Part shown: positions 4,900 through 7,989 of the stretch, piece after piece
Numbering within the stretch: the stretch's first letter is position 1
How the letters are laid out: each line of letters opens with the position of its first letter
From: an uncultured Lachnospiraceae bacterium
GTDB taxonomy: Bacteria > Bacillota > Clostridia > Lachnospirales > Lachnospiraceae
Direction: 5' to 3'
DNA: 7,989 nt
NCBI GenBank assembly: GCA_902782965.1
Contig: CACZPG010000120.1
Coordinates: 1 to 7,989 of the forward strand
Notes under the pieces: model-generated
The model's input: only the letters and a program-made list of their open reading frames with translations
Database searches by the model: none
What the model was told of the DNA's origin: nothing
Program-made: the position numbers and the translations under genes

Positions 4900-6372
4900 A
4901 TGAGCGTAAGTGTATTTTTTTCAAACCAAATAATTCAGATTGCTGTGGGTAACCGAGGCAAGAAAGCAACTTTGAAGGATGTCTATACTACAACTGCTCC
5001 TGAAGGTAGTATCATTAATGGTATAGTTATGGATTCAGAGGCACTGGCTGCCCACATCAGACAGTTCTGGGATGCACAGAATCTTCCTAAAAAGGATGTG
5101 TATCTGGTTGTTAACAGTAACAAGATAGCGGGTAAGAATCTGGAGGTTCCTAATCTTAGCGAGAAGAAGACCTTCGCATTTATCATGCGTGAATTCTCAG
5201 ATCTTCAGAGAGAGGATGATGAGAATACCCTTGCTTATACCCAGATAGGTGTAGACAAGAAGAAAAAGGTTCGCAAGCTTTATGCCGAGATGGCTCCTAA
5301 AGATCAGCTTCGTGAATTCATTCAGATATTTGCTGATATGGGTATTGATCTTAAGGGTATCATATCCGGTGAAGGAAGTATTATTGGTTACGCTCAGACC
5401 AATATAGTAAAGTATTGCAAGACTTTTGTCCTTCAGATTATAAATGGAAACCTTGTATCTAATGTGCTCTTTGTTGATGGAGAATTCAAGTACTACAACT
5501 CCATCAGATGTTTTAACGAACCCGGAACAGAAGAGTATCTTGATGACCTGGCCCGTTCGCTGAATCAGCTGCAGCAGTTTATGAGTGCTCAGAAGCTTGA
5601 GTCTCAGATTGAGAAGGTTTATCTTGCAGGTACAAATAAAACTGATATAAGCGGTTACAGTCAGACTGTTGCCGATCATGGTATTAATGCTCCTATTGAG
5701 CTTTATAATACCGGATTAAGTAATAATGCTAGTATTAATCATGAGGCTGAAGAGTCACTCTTTGCAATCAGTGGTCTCTATGATCAGGGTAGGGAAAGTA
5801 ACTTCCTGACACATTTCAGTCTTAAGGATGATGCTGAGAAATCTATTGATCCGGCTACAAAGGGAAGAATCATCACCATAGTTGCAACCTTAATATTTAT
5901 GTTAGTGCTTTTTGGTGTTGTGCTAACCTTGAGACTTATCAGGCAGAATAAGTATGATGAGGTCAAAGCATATAATGAGGATCCGTCTGTTGTAATGCAG
6001 ACAGCTATGTATGATTCTGAAGTTGCCAGACGAGATGAAATGCTGGCTAAGTATAACTCAATCAATACAGTTGTGGAGACTATTGATTCATATCCTGTAT
6101 GTACTGATGATATTATCAAGACTATAGAAGATACAGCTCTTGGATATGCTGAGATAGAGATACTGAGCTTCGATGCTGAGGCCGGAAAGGTATCCTTCTC
6201 TGCAAAAGCAAGAAGCGTTAATGACATTTACAAATATATAGATAAACTCCTCGAAGAGGATATATTTATGACTGTTGATCATACGGGATATTCCTATGAT
6301 GATCAGGAAGGTCTCTATGATATTCATGTAGACTGCACACTTGCAGAATCAGTAGGAAGAGAGGAGGAGTAA
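4900..6372 (+). CDS. PilM-PilN fusion protein (GspL-like actin-fold plus membrane-anchored periplasmic-type domain)
   Basis: A 490-residue fusion. Residues 1-297 are PilM-like: INGIVMDSEALAAHI (39-53) and VYLVVNSNKIAGKNLEVPNLSEKK match the family pattern, and the domain ends at FAISGLYDQG (288-297). A short link carries NFLTHF (301-306), a plausible relic of the PilN N-terminal INLLP peptide that binds PilM. A membrane helix spans about 324-346 and a PilN-like exported domain about 350-485. In separate systems PilM is cytoplasmic and PilN crosses the membrane; GspL unites both. The nucleotide-binding signatures are degraded: the phosphate-1 Asp/Gly/Lys appear as Phe6, Ser8 and Gln13, the second phosphate motif has Gln179 for Asp, and the GG of the adenosine motif is GT (244-245). 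GAGGA at 4889-4893 supports the start. It should form the alignment subcomplex with the next gene's product. Confidence 0.88.
   Translation: MSVSVFFSNQIIQIAVGNRGKKATLKDVYTTTAPEGSIINGIVMDSEALAAHIRQFWDAQNLPKKDVYLVVNSNKIAGKNLEVPNLSEKKTFAFIMREFSDLQREDDENTLAYTQIGVDKKKKVRKLYAEMAPKDQLREFIQIFADMGIDLKGIISGEGSIIGYAQTNIVKYCKTFVLQIINGNLVSNVLFVDGEFKYYNSIRCFNEPGTEEYLDDLARSLNQLQQFMSAQKLESQIEKVYLAGTNKTDISGYSQTVADHGINAPIELYNTGLSNNASINHEAEESLFAISGLYDQGRESNFLTHFSLKDDAEKSIDPATKGRIITIVATLIFMLVLFGVVLTLRLIRQNKYDEVKAYNEDPSVVMQTAMYDSEVARRDEMLAKYNSINTVVETIDSYPVCTDDIIKTIEDTALGYAEIEILSFDAEAGKVSFSAKARSVNDIYKYIDKLLEEDIFMTVDHTGYSYDDQEGLYDIHVDCTLAESVGREEE
6363..6369 (+). promoter_or_regulatory. Ribosome binding site of the pilO-like gene inside the end of pilMN
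   Basis: GGAGGAG lies within the last Glu codons of the PilM-PilN gene, six bases before the ATG at 6376. The stop of pilMN (6370-6372) is three bases before that ATG. This strongest Shine-Dalgarno sequence in the window suggests translational coupling of two interacting subunits. Confidence 0.8.
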
Positions 6373-6375
6373 GCT

Positions 6376-7362
6376 ATGAAGACAACTATGACAGAACGCG
6401 ATAAGAAACTCCTCGTCGGAATGCTTCTATTTGTTATTGTGGTAGCAATTGGATATTGGGGTATTCTTCCTCAGGCTAAGAAATATATTAAGCTTGAGAG
6501 TAAAATCGAGAAGGAAGAAGATGAAAAGAAGATAAATCAGCTTAAGCTTGTGAATACAGGAACTGTATCAATTCAGGCTGATGATTATGAGAATAAAATA
6601 GCTGAAAGAAAAGATGAATTCTATCAGGTAATGAAATCATCGGAAATTGACAGGATGATGACGGAACTTGCATCAGATAGAGGGCTTGATATATATGATC
6701 TTTCATTTACTATGCCCGGAAATCCTACAGCCAGAACAGCTTATCAGTATTCGACTCTTTATACGACCCAGCAGCAGATGATGGAGGCATATGAGGGTGC
6801 GGCAAGTGAAGAATCCGAGGAAGCTGAATCTGATCCTACATCACTACTTCCGGGTAAGAAGAAGACTAAAACCGAAATGGAAATAATGAATGAAGTAATG
6901 GGTGGCGAAGTAGGTGGTTATCAGCCGAATACAGATATTTATGCCGTTCCTGTTACTATGACTGTAGGCGGAGAAGTTGAAGATCTTCATGCGTTTTTGA
7001 ATGATATTATTGGAATAGATAAGCGAATTCTTCTCGTTGGTTATTCATGGGGCGAATTCCGTGATGTTATCAGACGTGATGCAGAAGGAAACATAATAAG
7101 TAAATCTTCTGAAAGCGCTTTGAAAACAGAGGCGGCTTCTGAAACTACTGAGGATGGAGTAACTGCTGAGGAGCTTTCTGATACGGCATTAGAAGTAGTA
7201 ATAAGAAAGTCTCTTACAGTACGTCTTGAAATATATATGTGTGATACTTCTGATGTTAATTCCTCTGAGGATGCAGTTCAGTCAGAGGACGGAGCTGCTG
7301 CAGAATCAACAGATGGAACTTCAAGTGATGAAGTAGTAGATGTACAGGTGGAAGAACAATAA
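6376..7362 (+). CDS. PilO/GspM-like alignment subcomplex protein with acidic insertions
   Basis: This 328-residue protein has a short cytoplasmic start (TERDKKLL), one membrane helix (about 12-31) and a charged coiled-coil stretch (about 34-75), then a ferredoxin-like exported region. This is the PilO/GspM plan, and TERDKKLL followed by the helix resembles GspM starts. It is longer than the usual 160-220 residues because of three low-complexity parts: residues 138-165 (Glu/Ser then Lys), about 235-268 (Ser/Glu/Thr) and the C-terminal tail 291-328 (Ser/Asp/Glu). The strands PVTMTVGGEVEDLHAFL (192-208) and the segment ALEVVIRKSLTVRLEIYM (271-288) fit the core fold around the insertions. It begins three bases after pilMN, has a strong ribosome binding site, and precedes pilB by 26 bases. 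Assignment rests on order and layout; sequence similarity to PilO proper is weak. Confidence 0.8.
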   Translation: MKTTMTERDKKLLVGMLLFVIVVAIGYWGILPQAKKYIKLESKIEKEEDEKKINQLKLVNTGTVSIQADDYENKIAERKDEFYQVMKSSEIDRMMTELASDRGLDIYDLSFTMPGNPTARTAYQYSTLYTTQQQMMEAYEGAASEESEEAESDPTSLLPGKKKTKTEMEIMNEVMGGEVGGYQPNTDIYAVPVTMTVGGEVEDLHAFLNDIIGIDKRILLVGYSWGEFRDVIRRDAEGNIISKSSESALKTEAASETTEDGVTAEELSDTALEVVIRKSLTVRLEIYMCDTSDVNSSEDAVQSEDGAAAESTDGTSSDEVVDVQVEEQ

Positions 7363-7388
7363 ATCGGAATCTTAAAGAGGACAACCAC

Positions 7389-7989
7389 ATGGAAATGAAA
7401 TCAAACAAGAATATACGAATAGGAGATGTCCTGAAGGAATTCGGATATGTTACCGATGATGATATAGGAGCTGCCCTGGATTATTCCAAGTCACATGAAG
7501 GAGTACGTCTTGGTGGTGCTCTTATTGCGCTGAATATTATAACAGAGAAACAGATGCTTGAAGCTCTTGGACGAAGACTTCAGTATGATGTTGTAAATAT
7601 TTCAGATCTTTCGGTTGATATCAATGCAGTTGAGCTTATTCCTCAGCCGCTTGCTGAGAAATATGGAATGATGGCATATAAGATTGAGGATGGAGTTCTC
7701 TACCTTCTTACAAACGATCCTCTTAATTTCTATGGAATAGAAGATATTCGTCAGGTGGCTGGTACAGACCTGCGTATAGAGCTTACGGAGAAACAGCCTC
7801 TTGAGAATGCCATTCAGTATTATTATTCTGAAGTAGCTGCCAAGAAAGCGGCTGATAAGGCTGCCAAATCTTCACTTGCAGAAGATGATATTATTGAGGT
7901 TAATGTTGAAGATGCAGATGATGATACACCTATCATCAATCTTCTTAATTCTCTTGTAGTAAGAGCATATAATTCTAACGTTTCGGATA
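7389..7989 (+). CDS. pilB: Type IV pilus assembly ATPase PilB (GspE family), N-terminal part (3' partial)
   Basis: Two hundred codons are visible before the window ends. The N-terminus is a GspE/PilB N-terminal domain (T2SSE_N/MshEN type): IGDVLKEFGYVTDDDIGAAL (11-30), RLGGALIALNIITEKQMLEAL (40-60) and LQYDVVNI (64-71), with a second similar unit through about residue 148. An Ala/Lys then Asp/Glu-rich linker (about 149-180) leads to TPIINLLNSLVVRAYNSNVSD (180-200), the family's typical entry to the ATPase core, where ASDIH normally follows. Walker A and the Asp and His boxes lie beyond the window. GAGGA at 7377-7381, seven bases before the ATG, supports this start over the Met3 codon. The protein is expected to be the cytoplasmic hexameric extension motor acting on PilC and the PilM domain of the fusion. 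Confidence 0.94.
   Translation, partial: MEMKSNKNIRIGDVLKEFGYVTDDDIGAALDYSKSHEGVRLGGALIALNIITEKQMLEALGRRLQYDVVNISDLSVDINAVELIPQPLAEKYGMMAYKIEDGVLYLLTNDPLNFYGIEDIRQVAGTDLRIELTEKQPLENAIQYYYSEVAAKKAADKAAKSSLAEDDIIEVNVEDADDDTPIINLLNSLVVRAYNSNVSD

Noticed and set aside
5197..5679. Reverse-strand open frame of 160 codons
   Set aside because: It lies entirely inside the PilM-like coding region, whose family motifs are clear. The antisense product is Leu/Ile/Ser-rich with no recognisable domain.
5784..6227. Reverse-strand open frame of 147 codons
   Set aside because: It is contained in the PilN-like part of the fusion gene. Ser/Thr-rich antisense shadows of this kind are common in such DNA.
1..7989. 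Transposases, CRISPR arrays, tRNA or rRNA genes, defence or phage genes
   Set aside because: None seen. The window is a continuous pilus-assembly locus with similar base composition throughout.

Overview
The window is a stretch of a type IV pilus (T4P) or type II secretion-like assembly locus. All genes are on the + strand. The DNA is AT-rich with short intergenic gaps. The gene content (tip-type prepilins, PilC, a PilM-PilN fusion, a PilO/GspM-like protein, PilB) has no secretin or PilP-like lipoprotein, which fits a monoderm host. A low-GC Clostridia member, probably of the Lachnospiraceae type, is my best guess. This rests on overall character and not on any marker gene.

Layout. Bases 1-396 are the 3' end of an unrecognised gene that enters from the left. 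Bases 412-2360 carry three consecutive class III prepilin-like proteins: a PilX/GspK-type protein without Glu5, then two canonical prepilins with Glu5. After a 124-bp gap holding a candidate promoter and a short direct repeat comes a small single-pass membrane protein of unknown function (2485-2934). Next is an unusual free-standing N-terminal domain of a prepilin peptidase (3050-3478): it has the four-cysteine domain but no peptidase domain.

A second block begins after a strong sigma-A type promoter (TTGACA, 17 bp, TACAAT; 3539-3567). It holds pilC (3612-4820), a PilM-PilN fusion (4900-6372), a PilO/GspM-like gene (6376-7362) and the start of the pilB/gspE ATPase gene (7389 onward, cut by the window edge).

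How they work together: the ATPase (PilB) drives the inner-membrane platform (PilC). The PilMN fusion and the PilO-like protein form the alignment subcomplex around the platform. The minor pilins probably form the initiating tip of the fibre. The major pilin, PilT and a full prepilin peptidase are not visible here and would be expected nearby or elsewhere.

The most interesting points are the GspL-like PilM-PilN fusion with degenerate nucleotide-binding motifs, the peptidase-less prepilin peptidase domain, a well-formed internal promoter preceded by three helically phased TAAC(G/A)T motifs, and a 25-bp tandem repeat that starts inside the 3' end of pilC.
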